A stretch of DNA of 64,000 nt from Miscanthus floridulus (taxonomy: Eukaryota; Streptophyta; Magnoliopsida; Poales; Poaceae): assembly GCF_019320115.1 (NCBI RefSeq), contig NC_089589.1:20138326-20202325 (forward strand). Direction: 5' to 3'. This document shows positions 1-10,384 of the stretch, one piece after another. A program made the position numbers and the translations under genes. Under the pieces are notes generated by a model. That model did not search any database and was not told the DNA's origin. It was given only the letters and a program-made list of their open reading frames with translations. The stretch's first letter is position 1; every line of letters starts with the position of its first letter.

Positions 1-485
1 TAGGGTATCATGTAAGTTCAAAACACCCAAAATTTCATTTTTAGGTCCCGGAACTTGTTACGGTGTGTCATTTAGGTCCAAACAATCTCCATCTAGCCCA
101 CATGTTGGTCTCTAGTGCTGCATTCACAAGCTCTCCCTCTCTCTTCTATCTCCATCCCCATGCTCTCCCCCGGTCTTCCAATTCCAATCTACTACAGTTG
201 CCAACTTGCCATCCTCAACCCATACCTTCATCATCCTTCACATCAAACACCACGTTTATATTAGTAATGATGGTGACAAGGGAAAAGCTAGTGCTTCTTA
301 GGTGGAAGAGATAGGCGACCAATTGCTTGGCCATTAAGTTCCTACCCTAGACAATAATGAGGTGTGGATCCAATCATAGTTGCACGTGGTATCATTGATG
401 CGGAGTAGATCGGGCTTATTTGGACCTAATAGACACACTTTGGCAAGTTTGGGACCTATATGACACACTGAGATAAGTTTTTTTT
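1..485. repeat. Inverted-repeat (MITE-like) element, left end at or beyond the window edge
   Basis: A stretch near 40-95 (AGGTCC, then GTGTGTCATTTAGGTCC) recurs in inverted, imperfect form near 405-480 (GGACCTAATAGACACAC, GGACCTATATGACACAC). The enclosed ~350 bp has one short open frame (63-314) with no recognisable protein features. This is the look of a small non-autonomous DNA transposon. Its outer boundary is outside the window, so no target-site duplication can be read. Confidence 0.4.
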
Positions 486-652
486 GAACTATCATCGGGG
501 GGAGAGAATCTCCACCTGAATAGTATTTGATTTATCATCAACTACCTTGTTTATAGGGAATGAGAAAAAAAACCTGTGGTGCGGTTTATTTTGGAACACT
601 GGAATAAAACCAATATAGCAGCCCCAAGGCTAGATCATGGCATATCCACTAA
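486..652. other. Unassigned flank left of the CACTA insertion
   Basis: No gene was recognised here. It ends in TAA (650-652), the left copy of the target-site duplication of the CACTA element, and should be contiguous with 16606 onward in the pre-insertion allele. Confidence 0.4.
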
Positions 653-905
653 CACTGGTGCAGCAAGGGTTTTTGCTCCCGGTTGGGAAACCCCTTTAGT
701 CCCGGTTTCCCAACCGGGAGCACCAATCCGGGACTAAAGGTACCCTCCTTTAGTCCCGGCTTGGCGCCCGAGACTAAAGGGGACCTTTAGTCCCGGTTGG
801 AAACACTAACCGGGACTAAAGGGGGTCTCCAGGGTCGGCGTTCAACGCCACGCGGCAGGACTTTTAGTCCCGGTTGGTGTTACCAACCCGGACTAAAGGT
901 CCCTC
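653..905. repeat. Left subterminal repeat array of the outer CACTA
   Basis: Multiple direct and inverted copies of TTTAGTCCCGGTTGG and CAACCGGGACTAAAGG, able to form hairpins. In CACTA elements such arrays are the binding sites of the TnpA-type protein. A T-rich stretch follows. Confidence 0.8.
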
Positions 906-1153
906 TTTTTTTTTCCTTTTTCTGGTTTCTATTTTTGGTTTGTTTTTTCATTTAATTATTAGTTAGTTTTGATATTAAAATATATTTTCGAATACGCTGC
1001 TAATAGTAATATATATGTGTACTTCGCACGCGTAAGTTTTCGTTCGAACTTTGTACATAAATAACAAACGAGTATACGCGTCCTTACTTTGTACACCATA
1101 CTCTATATATATTACAAATGTTTGATATATAAATTGTTTATGTCCTTAGGAAT
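906..1153. other. 3-prime noncoding region of the TnpA-like gene
   Basis: AT-rich sequence between the subterminal array and the stop codon of the minus-strand TnpA-like gene. No reading frame was recognised; it presumably holds the 3-prime UTR and polyadenylation region. Confidence 0.4.
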
Positions 1154-1334
1154 TCACTCCTCCAGATTTGGCTTCCACGTTTCGTTCGGGTCATTGTAGA
1201 ACTCGCCGTTGGGGTTGATGACCTGGTCATTGAGAAATCCTGCTATAGTCTCTCGAATTGCTTTAAGTTGGTCAAGTCGTATGACTCTTTTCCTCAACCA
1301 TTCAGTCTTCAATAAAAGTTAAAGGAAAAAGTAT

Positions 1335-1358
1335 TTATATATATATATATATATATAT
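1335..1358. repeat. (TA)n microsatellite
   Basis: Uninterrupted TA dinucleotide run in an intron between the last two exons of the TnpA-like gene. Confidence 0.9.
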
Positions 1359-1775
1359 GTGTATTGCTCATGTAATTACTTATACAAATGAGAGCAATAA
1401 AGAAATTGTAAATATACGATCGAAATAATATGAAGGAAAAAGTATTTATATACGTACTTTGAGATGCTCTTCAGGAGTTCTCTTTGAGTACGCCATGATG
1501 AAGTCGCAAATATAGTATCCGCAGTAGTTGTTACCCTGCTCCTGCCTTAGAACCCACTTTTACGAAAAAAAATCAATTAGGGTGAATTGAAATCATCATA
1601 TGGTGTTAATTGAATATAAATGTGTAGTTATAGTATTTACTTTGTGTGCGATTATATCCAGTGGCTCTTTGCAATGTTTCATTTTTTGTTCCTCAATGAA
1701 ACTTTTCCAAACCCTGCTCCCAATAAAATAAAAAAATAATTTAACCTTTAATAATTGTTGAGAGATCGGCGCCAT

Positions 1776-1800
<25 letters not shown>
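1776..1800. repeat. (TA)n microsatellite
   Basis: TA dinucleotide run in an intron of the TnpA-like/Ulp1 gene, close to the acceptor side of exon 5. Confidence 0.9.
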
Positions 1801-1806
<6 letters not shown>

Positions 1807-1943
1807 ATAGAGAAACTAAATTAATTACCCTTGTATAATATCTATCATGTCTTGATACTCCGTTTGTGATTTTCTCAACGAGTCTAAGATTTTCAATCTA
1901 CTATTGGCCATATCGATGACCATCAATATCCAGTGATTGCTGC

Positions 1944-1947
<4 letters not shown>

Positions 1948-1996
<49 letters not shown>
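1948..1996. repeat. (TA)n(TG)n compound microsatellite
   Basis: About 35 bases of TA followed by a TG run, in the intron preceding the exon that carries the protease His and Asp residues. Confidence 0.9.
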
Positions 1997-2329
1997 AGAG
2001 GTAACTAGCTAGTAAGGAAATATTGATGTCCCATATATATGATCGACATTAATTACTTATAATACCACTCACTTGAAGTTGTAGGGGAAGAGTATCTCCT
2101 TCTTGTCGCGTTGGTTCACTAAGAAATTCATGAGATTTCTCTCAGGTTCTGGCTTATAATCCTTCGGGGGGTTAGGGTGTTTGAATACGACATACGGATC
2201 AACGAACCCAACATCATTATCCTTTCTCTTTCTAAGTTCTGTCATCTCATATCTGCATACATGAAAATAGTGAATATATATATTGTGAATATATAATAAA
2301 GAAATTGTGACACTACAAGAAACCTTGTA

Positions 2330-2520
2330 ATCTATGACAAATCAAATTCGTCACGGATTGCTGAAAAATCGTCATAAAGCAGCGTTTATGACGATTTTTT
2401 ATAACGTCATGTATTGAGCGTCACAGATTAACGCTCATGACGTTTTTGCTTGTTCCCTTCGTTTTCGTCACAGATGAGCACAATCTATGACGTTCTTAAT
2501 TTGTCACAAACTACCCTCAG
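2330..2520. repeat. Left subterminal repeats of the nested CACTA
   Basis: Repeated CGTCAC(A/G)GAT and TTTATGACG motifs in both orientations. The same motifs recur at 6130-6345 near the other end. Confidence 0.75.
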
Positions 2521-2577
2521 GCCCGTTCAACCCAGCCCGAGCCCAATTGTTTGTGACGAAAATAAACTGTCACAGAT

Positions 2578-2745
2578 GGTTGCCACGTGGCGGCCAACGT
2601 GGCTGTGACAAGTGACGTGGATGATGACGTGGCCGATGCCGTGGCATTCACGATGATGTGGCCGCTGACGTGGCATTCATGATGACGTGGACAATGACGG
2701 GACGCTAATGTGGCCAATGACTGGACGCTGACATGGCATTTGCAG
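2578..2745. repeat. Degenerate tandem cluster of GATGACGTGG motifs
   Basis: At least eight near-repeats of (A/C)TGACGTGG-like sequence with a spacing of roughly 10-20 bp. The core TGACG is the classic as-1/TGA-bZIP site, and TGACGTGG is a hybrid C-box/G-box core. Whether this is a functional cluster or simply a decayed tandem repeat is not known. Confidence 0.6.
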
Positions 2746-2759
2746 CCCATTTTAGAACT

Positions 2760-4984
2760 GGGCCACTCAATTAGGCCATTTTCAGCCCACAGATATCACA
2801 ATGACCATTTCAGCCCACAGATCTCACAACGTTCATTTCAGCCCACAAATTCAATCTAAGCCCATATATTACAATGATCATTTTAGCCCAAAATACATAC
2901 CAAATTATATCAAATATCAACCAAAATAACAACATACATTCATGTTTTTTGCTACCAGAAACAGTTAGCATGAACAGACAACAGCAGGACAACTAGCTCA
3001 CTATGATTGCCTCTAAAATACCAGGAAATAAACCATTATAATTTAAATCAGTGTCATCTCAAATTTGACTGAACCATCATCCAGCTTCTGTTTTACTTCC
3101 GAGGCTATTTCCTTGCCGGACTCCTGCTGCAGACCTTGAGAGCAACCATAAATTGAAGCTCGGGTCAACTGCAAGTTGAAGTTCACAAAGTAAGTTAACT
3201 GCATCCAAAATACAAGGTACTAGCAGATATCACTATGGCCCTCATAAGCAGATATCATCACATGCTAAGCAATGTCATGCCAGGTACTAGCAGAACTCAA
3301 TGAAAATTTCAGCAAAACACTGCAATAATTGTAAAATGATCCGCAAATACTTTGTAGCTACCAGCTGACTATTCAAAGACTGAATTGGAGACTCTTCAAA
3401 GACTGAATTCAGAAACTAATTAAGAGTTCTATCTATAATATTTTTCTAGGCATCATGGAGGCAACAGAGCTTAGCAAACACTGAAGACATTCTGGAGTAT
3501 TCTACACAGATGTTCAAGCCGCTTTCTACTGCACTGGCATAAAATAGTCAACTTCAGGTGAATGGAAATAACAAATAACACATCTTCATCCACTTCCAGA
3601 CTCCATAACCCTTTTTAATCAAAATTGATGAGCTTGTGCATGGTGTTGGACTACTAGTGTGCTTGTGCATGGTGTAACAGAAAAAAAAGCAGGTAATAGT
3701 TAAAACACTGATTAAGCCAGCAAAAAGAGCCTCTTTAGATGTAGAATGTAGAGTTTAGTATAACCTAGTCCGTCTCCGTCCACACATATTTGCAGTCTAC
3801 TTGAACAGATTACCAATGGTCATGCAAGTAAATGCCATGAGGCAGGATGCAACTAAAGTATGTCACATTGGCACAAAAGAAGAAAAACTAGCCCACATGT
3901 GTTTGTTAAACAGACCAACACGATGCGACAGCAAAAACATGAACAAAATAAGAATTTGCATGATTGCAAATATAGTACATGGAGATAAAATTACCTTTTG
4001 GCAGAAAATTGGCATCCTGGCCTTGCAGCTTCAAAAACGCTGCAAGAATCAGCTTCAGTGAGCATTACTCAAATGAACTGTATAAAGCATTAATTAGAAA
4101 AAAATGAACGGCATTGTCAACATATGACAGTGGTGAAACTACAAGTCACAAATCAACATATGGCACTTATGCCAAGTAAATAAATGTGCTTCCATGAACA
4201 GGACATGATATAAAAGCAAAATTAGTTTCCCTCGATTGTTGTCTGTTAAAAGAAAAATTAGTTCCCCAATGTACTCGTATCTTCTTTCATGTAAGTAATG
4301 ATGAAACCCAAGAAACATGAGAACCAGCCTTCAAGTTGTAGAATAGTCTTAAGTAAACATTCTTTCAATAATTCATTCTAATCATATCTTCGTATTAACT
4401 ATTAAGATATATCACCAATTTTCCAAAAGATGTATTTGCCAAACACATATGCATGTGGCCAGCTAACATGTTTCCTCGCCTAACACACTATCACCTGCTA
4501 TACTCTGCCTATATCTGCCATCCATATCCAGGCACAGCTCAAAGTGATAACCATCCATTTGATTATACTAACATCAGAGCAACTGAGTGAAATATTACAG
4601 ACAGTTAGTCTTAGATTATCTTAATTCCATAAATATCAAGAAAATGAGCTTCTGTATCTTAAATTAGTTCAGATGTCATGGTAGTTATCATTTTGCAGCA
4701 TACCCTACACAATCCAGCCAGGTGAATTAAGCTACTACCCCAATTTTACCATGTGAATTTCATTGCAATATTAAGCCCGTGTTGAAATGTTCACCACTTT
4801 GGTTCTAGACATTAGTTACAGAACAAATAGCACATATCCAACAATTCTGATTGGCATTAAGAACTAACTAATCGGCATATAATCACTGCCCCTCTGTACT
4901 GTAGTACTGCACATCAGCAATTCATCGAACACCTAGTGGTCAAGTACTAGCTAGCACAGCATTCGCCAAAAGAGACAGCAATAC
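2760..4984. other. AT-rich interior of the nested CACTA, no gene recognised
   Basis: No protein family was recognised on either strand. The open frames are short (2810-2992 minus, 3801-4061 plus) and look incidental. Intron-like composition next to the captured exon suggests it may derive from introns of the same host gene, but I could not confirm that. Confidence 0.35.
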
Positions 4985-5393
4985 CTGAGATCCAAGGGGA
5001 TACACCAGGGCATCCCAGGCTGCGGGCGTACGCCACCATCTCCCTGGCAATTGCCACCACCTGCTCGAGGTCGACATCGCACGGCGTCGAGGTCGTCGGG
5101 GGATGAGGCCGGGAAGCCGGCGTCGATGATGTCGACGCCGAGGCAGGCGAGCTGGCGTGCGACGACGAGCTTCTCGGCGCTGGTCATGGTGGTGCCCGGG
5201 GACTGCTCCCCGTCGCGGAGCGTGGTGTCGAAGATGCGGACGCAGTTGGGGTCGTCGATGAAGCCAGGGACATACTCGGGCCGCCGCCGCGGCTGCTACT
5301 GCTGAGACGACGCCCAGATGGGGCGGGCCAGCGCGCGGAGGCGGCAGCGGCGGGCGCCGGGGCTCGCCCTGACGGCGGCGGCGGAGAGGCCAT
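4985..5393 (-). pseudogene. IPMS: Captured fragment of 2-isopropylmalate synthase (leucine biosynthesis)
   Basis: The minus-strand frame around 5283-5085 reads through the catalytic signature [18 protein letters not shown] and continues with [20 protein letters not shown], the start of the TIM barrel of plastid 2-isopropylmalate synthase. That enzyme condenses 2-oxoisovalerate and acetyl-CoA. Upstream, an ATG at 5393 opens an Ala/Ser/Pro-rich stretch resembling a plastid transit peptide, but in another frame. Near 5080 the sequence jumps to a later part of the enzyme ([18 protein letters not shown]), so about 50 residues are missing. The rest of the protein is absent. It is a non-functional transduplicated fragment inside the nested CACTA; the parent gene is not in this window. 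Confidence 0.85.
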
Positions 5394-6129
5394 GCGCGAA
5401 GCGGGGGGCGGCGCGGGAGGAGAGGGATTGGGATGCGCGAAGCGGGGGGCGGCGCTCGTGGGGGTAGGTCTCGTCGGTGGCGGTGGGTGGTCCCACAGGA
5501 GCGAGTCGAGCAGCGCCTGCATGGAGACGAGCACCGTGAGTGAGTGGTGGAGGGGATCTGGTGGCCGTCGGCGGGAGATCTCGCCACCGGGGCTGGATGT
5601 GTCGGAGTGGAGGGAGGGAGATCTCGCCGCCCGGTCTCCATCGCCACGGGGGCAGGGTGCGGCGGGGGCCATGGGAGGCGGCGGCGGGGGTAGGGGGCGG
5701 CGCCGGGCCGGCGGCGGCGGGGGCCAGAGGGAGAGGAGGGGGCGCCGACGGGAATCGGAGAGGAGGCGCGGTGGCTTGGTGTGCGGGAGCTGGGAGGAGT
5801 AGAGCTAGGGTTCAATAGATTATATATTATGTGAGTGCAATTGGAGCCATGAGATCGGCGATGGACGGCCAGAAACGGTTTGGGCCGTATGGGCCAAAAC
5901 AGGACGGTCCACTTAATAAATTTTCTTTTTCTTTTTTCATTTTATTGCACCATTGTGAAGTAACACACAAAAGATCGCAGTGGTAAGTAGCGTAGTTCTT
6001 ATCTTGATGACCTGGGTTCCATTCCTGTGTGGAGCATTATTTTTTTTCAAATTAAAACATGAGAAATTTAATTATAAAATACCTAAATACCTAGCACAAC
6101 ACCGAAGTTTTATAAGAAAAAAGCCTTCA
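5394..6129. other. GC-rich captured flank and AT-rich filler in the nested CACTA
   Basis: 5394-5815 is very GC-rich and open in several frames on both strands, so its open frames are compositional. It probably represents the 5-prime region of the captured synthase gene. 5820-6129 has no recognisable content. Confidence 0.4.
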
Positions 6130-6345
6130 AATCCGTGACGATTTTCATTTTCAATCTATGACAGTTACCGATTTTCGTCACAGAAATCGGGCTTGCATTT
6201 GAGCTTGAATAGACCATTTGCAGATTTGTGACGAAAATTCACAATCGTCACAGAAACTAGGCCCAAATTAGAGCCCGAATGGATCATTTGCAAATCTATG
6301 ACGTTTTCTGAAATCGTCACAGAAATTTCGTCATAGATTACAAGG
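6130..6345. repeat. Right subterminal repeats of the nested CACTA
   Basis: Repeats of CGTCACAGAAA, ATCTATGACG and GACGAAAA, matching in inverted orientation the motifs at the left end of the same element. Confidence 0.75.
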
Positions 6346-9089
6346 TTTCTTGTAGTGTGAATATAGTAGAAAATAATCACACTTACAGACAATAGCAGCT
6401 AATGAGACTTTTGTCGAGAGAGTCCAGGTGGCATAGTTGGTGTAATTCTGGAAGCTCGACATAGATAATGTCATTGCCACGGAAGTAATGGTGGTTTCTA
6501 ATTTTGACAGAAATATAGATTTGTCCCGCAGCAGACGTCGACATGTACCACCCGTTTAGCAGGTACATTTGCGTACCCAGTTCATCTAATTTCTCTGGGT
6601 TGTATAGACTCTGGCCTGCTACAAACTTCTTGTAAGGATCCACTTCCGGAGCAGATGGTCCTTCAGCGAGCACTTGGGCAAGGTTCAAACCAGTGTCGTG
6701 ATAAAACTGAAGCAACGACTCATAGCCACCTACCTCCTCCATTAAGTTTAAGTTTGAACCATATTCGTTAGGAACGACAAGGGGGGGATTGATTGTTGCG
6801 ATTGTTGTCCGAGTTATGCAACACCTTTCCCTACTGTCTTCTTTTTTTGCGCCGCCTCATATGACTTGGTGAGAGAGCGGTCATAGTCCGATATCGGTTG
6901 TTTCGCGGCGCTCTTAAGAGAATCCCGTTTTTTTTGTTCCACCTTCTTTCTTAGCTGATCCGGAGGTAGGTAGAAGTATGATTTCTCCGGGTTGTCCCTC
7001 GCTCGTTGTGCCTGTTTTACACCTTCAAAGAAATCATGCACATCTTTTTGTACTGCATCCTTTAATTCCTGATCACTTTTCTCATAAGATAGTTTTTGGG
7101 GAACAGGATGAGTACTTGCTTTCTGCTTCTTTGCCGACGGGCGGGGCAACGGCTTCGTTTGCGGGGCGGACCTCTTAGGGGCTAGCTTCCTTGGAGGCGG
7201 GGGAGGCATTGGAGACCGCCTTGGAGGCAGTGTAGACTTTGGAGGCGGTGGAGGAGTTGGAGATGGTGGGGATGCAGCAGTGCCTTCGAAGGCGTCATCA
7301 TTGCCCTGAGCACTATGATGGTCGGGAGAAGCAACAACTAGTGGCGGTGGAGCAGACGCCCCAGGGATAATGATGTAGCGCTTGCGCCATAGTATATATG
7401 CCTTCTCTGCTTCTCCTAGAGTCTTCTCTCCATCACCTCCAGGAATGTCAAGAACTAGATCCTCATAACCTTTGCTCACTTGGTCCACTGCAACCCTAGC
7501 ATATCCAGGTTGTATTGGTGCCCCATGGATTCTTGGTGTCTTGGTAGGGTCTGGAGGAGTAAAAACACCGACAGCGACCTTGATTGTGTCATTCCCCCTT
7601 GGAACATGTAGCTCAATTGATGTCATTAGAATAGTGACATCATCCACGGGGAAGCGCAGCGCTGCGTCATCTTGCTTTGGCAGCTCAGTGGAAGCGCAGC
7701 TGCTTTTCAACTGACCAGAGGGGCTAATATTAACATTCATTCCTGGCTCTGATGCCTGCCTCTGAGCACTCATTGCTATCTGCACTTGCTTTCTGATTTC
7801 TTCCTGCATTCTTGCTTCCATTGCTTTTTCTCGCTCCTTTGCTTCAAGCACCATTTCCTCCAACACTGCCACCCACGCTGCTTGCTCCTCCTTGCTTCTC
7901 TGGCGGCTTCGGTAGGTTTCCCTGTCATCAGGAAAACCATGAACCCATGGAGTGTTGCGTCCTAAGCCTCTGGTTCGGCCAGTGTGTTCAACAGTCCCCA
8001 TGGCATACGTCAGCTCATCCTTCTCTTTATTGGGCTTGAACGCACCAATCTCTTTGGCTTCTATAGCAAAAGCCAATCGGCGTGCTGCTGTTTCGAGTTT
8101 TGGCCCATACACTGCCCGATCGGTCTGTGGGTCGAGTCTTCCCCCATGACCGAAAAACCAATTCTTCGAGCGTAGGGGCCACTTGGCTGATTCTAGTTCG
8201 ATCCCCTTGGCAATAATGTCCGCTTCCATTTTTTGCCACTTCGGAATGCAAGTATCGTAGCCACCTGATCCCATGTCATGGTGGTATACCTTTTTTCGGG
8301 CATTCTCTTGGTTCCTTCTCACCCGTGCCTCACCCTCTTCTGATGTCTTGTAATGTACGAAAGCATTCCAATAGGCCCTCTGTTTCGAGATCGGGCCCTT
8401 AGCAGTAACCCAATTCGGCGTTTCGTTCTTCTTGATGTATGTGTTGTATAGGTATTTCTTCCAAGTCTGGAATTGTGTGGCCATCTTCTTCATAGCCCAC
8501 GATCGAACTAGCTCCTTCAATTCATCATCGTTGATATCATCATAATCATCCGCTTGCAACGTGAAATGGGCAAGGATATCATTCCAGAGCAAATTCTTGT
8601 CAACATCAAGGACAAAACTAACATCAGGCTCGTTGATCTTTTTCTTCCATTCATGGATACTGATCGGAATTCTGTCCCTTACAAGGTACCCACAGTGTTC
8701 CACGAATTTCCTTTTATGTGGACCAAGTGGTTCGCCTGTCTCGATCTTGAATTCCGATATTATGTACTGGCCCTCCAGTGGTTTCTTCGGTCCTCGAACA
8801 TTTTTGCTCTTCGCCGTTGTGGTCACCGATCCAGAGGGCTACATATAAAAAAATAATAAATAAATATCTTTTGTACACAGAAATATATACAATATTCACA
8901 TATAATATATATTTAGTATATATACCTCGCCTGTATTTTCTTGCAAAACATTTTCTTGCTCATTTTCAAGAGCTAGGTATTGACTTCCGTCATCAACATC
9001 CTGCTCATCACCTCCAGCAATAATATTCATTATTTCTTCATCCATGTTGTCTCCCGGGGCAGTCATATCTAACAAATTTAACAAAATTT

Positions 9090-9397
9090 AAGTCACAGAT
9101 ATAAACAAGTCATATATGTACAATAAATCATATACAAAATAAATCTAAGTCACAGATATAAACAAGTCATATATATAAACAATTCATATATGTAAACAAG
9201 TCATATATGTACAATAAGTCATATACAAAATAAATCTAAGTCACATATATAAACAAGTCATATATACAAACAAGTCATATATATAAACAATTCATATATG
9301 TAAACAAGTCATATATGTACAATAAATCATATACAAAATAAATCTAAGTCACATATATAAACAAGTCATATATATAAACAATTCATATATGTACAAT
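9090..9397. repeat. AT-rich tandem repeat (AAGTCATATAT... units)
   Basis: Tandem, partly rearranged units built from AACAAGTCATATAT, GTACAATAAATCATATAC and AAATAAATCTAAGTCAC. It lies immediately upstream, in gene orientation, of the first exon of the TnpA-like gene. Confidence 0.85.
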
Positions 9398-9404
9398 TCG
9401 CCCT

Positions 9405-9665
9405 AGCGAGAACGACGATTCGCCGTAGCGAGAACGACAATTCGCCCTAGCGAGAAGGGAAAATCGCCCTAGCGAGAACGACGATTCGCACTAGCGAGAA
9501 GGGAAAATCGCCCTAGCGAGAACGACGATTCGCCCTAGCGAGAAGGGCGAATCGTCGTTCTCGCTAGGGCGATTTTCCCTTCTCGCTAGGGCGAATTCGT
9601 CGTTCTCGCTAGGGCGAATTCGTCGTTCTCGCTAGGGCGAATCGTCGTTCTCGCTAGGGCGAATC
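9405..9665. repeat. Large palindrome of CGCCCTAGCGAGAA units
   Basis: About 120 bp of direct repeats (TTCGCCCTAGCGAGAACGACGA and variants ending in AAGGGAAAA) up to 9535, a 9-base centre (9536-9544), then about 120 bp of the reverse complement from 9545. RNA from either strand could fold into a long hairpin. It is in the upstream region of the TnpA-like gene. Confidence 0.9.
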
Positions 9666-9670
9666 GCGGC

Positions 9671-9812
9671 GTACGTTGCTACGCATATACAACACAACAG
9701 GGCGGCGTTGCTCCGCATATACAACAATAGGGCGGCGTTGCTCCGCATATACAACAACGGGGCGGCGTTGCTCCGCATATACAACAACGGGGCGGCGTTG
9801 CTCCGCAGTTAC
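9671..9812. repeat. 30-bp tandem repeat, about five copies
   Basis: Units beginning GGCGGCGTTGCTCCGCATAT at 9701, 9731, 9761 and 9791, with a diverged copy at 9671, on an exact 30-bp period. There is no spacer variation, so it is not CRISPR-like. Confidence 0.9.
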
Positions 9813-9886
9813 AACATACACTTCATACACACAAGTCATATACACACAATGCAAGTCATATACCGTGTGCTCGGCGGTGAGCTTCG

Positions 9887-10372
9887 GTGGGCGTCGGGGC
9901 GGTGATGGCCGGCGTCGAGGGTCGGCGTAGGGCCGTCGATCCGGGGCGGCGTGTCGGTGTGGCGTGCGGCCGAACCGGTGTACGTGGAATGCGGGGTGGT
10001 CGGGGCGCCGGTGGGCTGAGCCGTGGGGGTCGGGGGCCGGCGCGAGGTGGAGGATCGGAGGGGCGCCGGTGGGCCGAGCCGGTGGGGGTCAGGGGCCGGT
10101 GCGAGGTCGAGGAGGGGCGCCGGTGTCGTCGAGGTGGGCCGCGTCGGCGAGGTGGCGTGCGGGCGAGGTGCGGCGTCGGCGTCGACGTCGGCGGCGGTAC
10201 ACTAATGGCGGTGGGGGTCGAGGGCCGGCGAGGGGCGCCGGTGTCGTCGAGGTGGGCCGCGTCGGCGAGGTGGCGTGCGGGCGAGGTGCGGTGACGGCGG
10301 CGGTAGACTTAGGGCGGTGGGGGTCGGGGGCCGGCGCGAGGTCGAGGAGGAAGAAGAGGGGCCGGGCGGGCG
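9887..10372. repeat. GC-rich region with tandem duplication
   Basis: Very GC- and CpG-rich. A segment starting near 10076 (GGGCGCCGGTGTCGTCGAGG and flanks) is repeated near 10205-10292. It lies about 1 kb upstream of the TnpA-like start and could be its promoter/5-prime UTR island. Open frames here are compositional. Confidence 0.55.
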
Positions 10373-10384
10373 CTTATATATATA

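Larger units (their letters stand above)
2311..6357. mobile_element. Nested non-autonomous CACTA (Pack-type) carrying a captured gene fragment
   Basis: The two ends are a near-perfect terminal inverted repeat beginning CACTACAAGAAACC and extending about 28 bp before the first mismatch. TGA at 2308-2310 and 6358-6360 is the 3-bp target-site duplication. Both ends have subterminal arrays built from CGTCACAGA and TATGACG, a family different from the outer element. No transposase is encoded, so mobility would depend on proteins supplied elsewhere. The interior holds an isopropylmalate synthase fragment near 5.0-5.4 kb and about 2.2 kb of AT-rich sequence, probably also captured. The insertion interrupts intron 2 of the outer element's TnpA-like gene. 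Confidence 0.92.
1154..9066 (-). pseudogene. TnpA-like (Transposase_24 type) protein with C-terminal Ulp1/C48 protease domain
   Basis: Seven exons inferred from GT/AG sites: 9066-8926, 8838-6387, 2252-2073, 1939-1829, 1713-1641, 1556-1458 and 1306-1154 (TGA at 1154-1156). The long second exon has the plant transposase region (MKKMATQFQTWKKYLYNTY), proline-rich and lysine-rich linkers. The last exons form a C48 cysteine protease core: His in NHWILMVID, Asp in ILDSL, Gln in RQEQGNN and Cys in NNYCGYYICDF. The frame is broken by TAA at 6814-6816, where relatives appear to have CAA, and by one missing base in the 7-base homopolymer at 6781-6787. Exon lengths total 3209 nt, and one added base would give exactly 1070 codons. 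A 4-kb CACTA lies in intron 2 without disturbing the donor or acceptor. Such proteins bind subterminal repeats; the protease role in transposons is unknown. Confidence 0.8.

Noticed and set aside
63..314. 83-codon open frame near the window start
   Set aside because: Low-complexity Ser/Pro/Leu composition inside an inverted-repeat element; no motif.
4940..5815. 291-codon Pro/Arg-rich minus-strand frame
   Set aside because: Shadow of the GC-rich captured synthase region; the real homology is in another frame and shorter.
9671..9812. Regular 30-bp repeats resembling a CRISPR array
   Set aside because: No unique spacers; the units are contiguous and the window is plant DNA.
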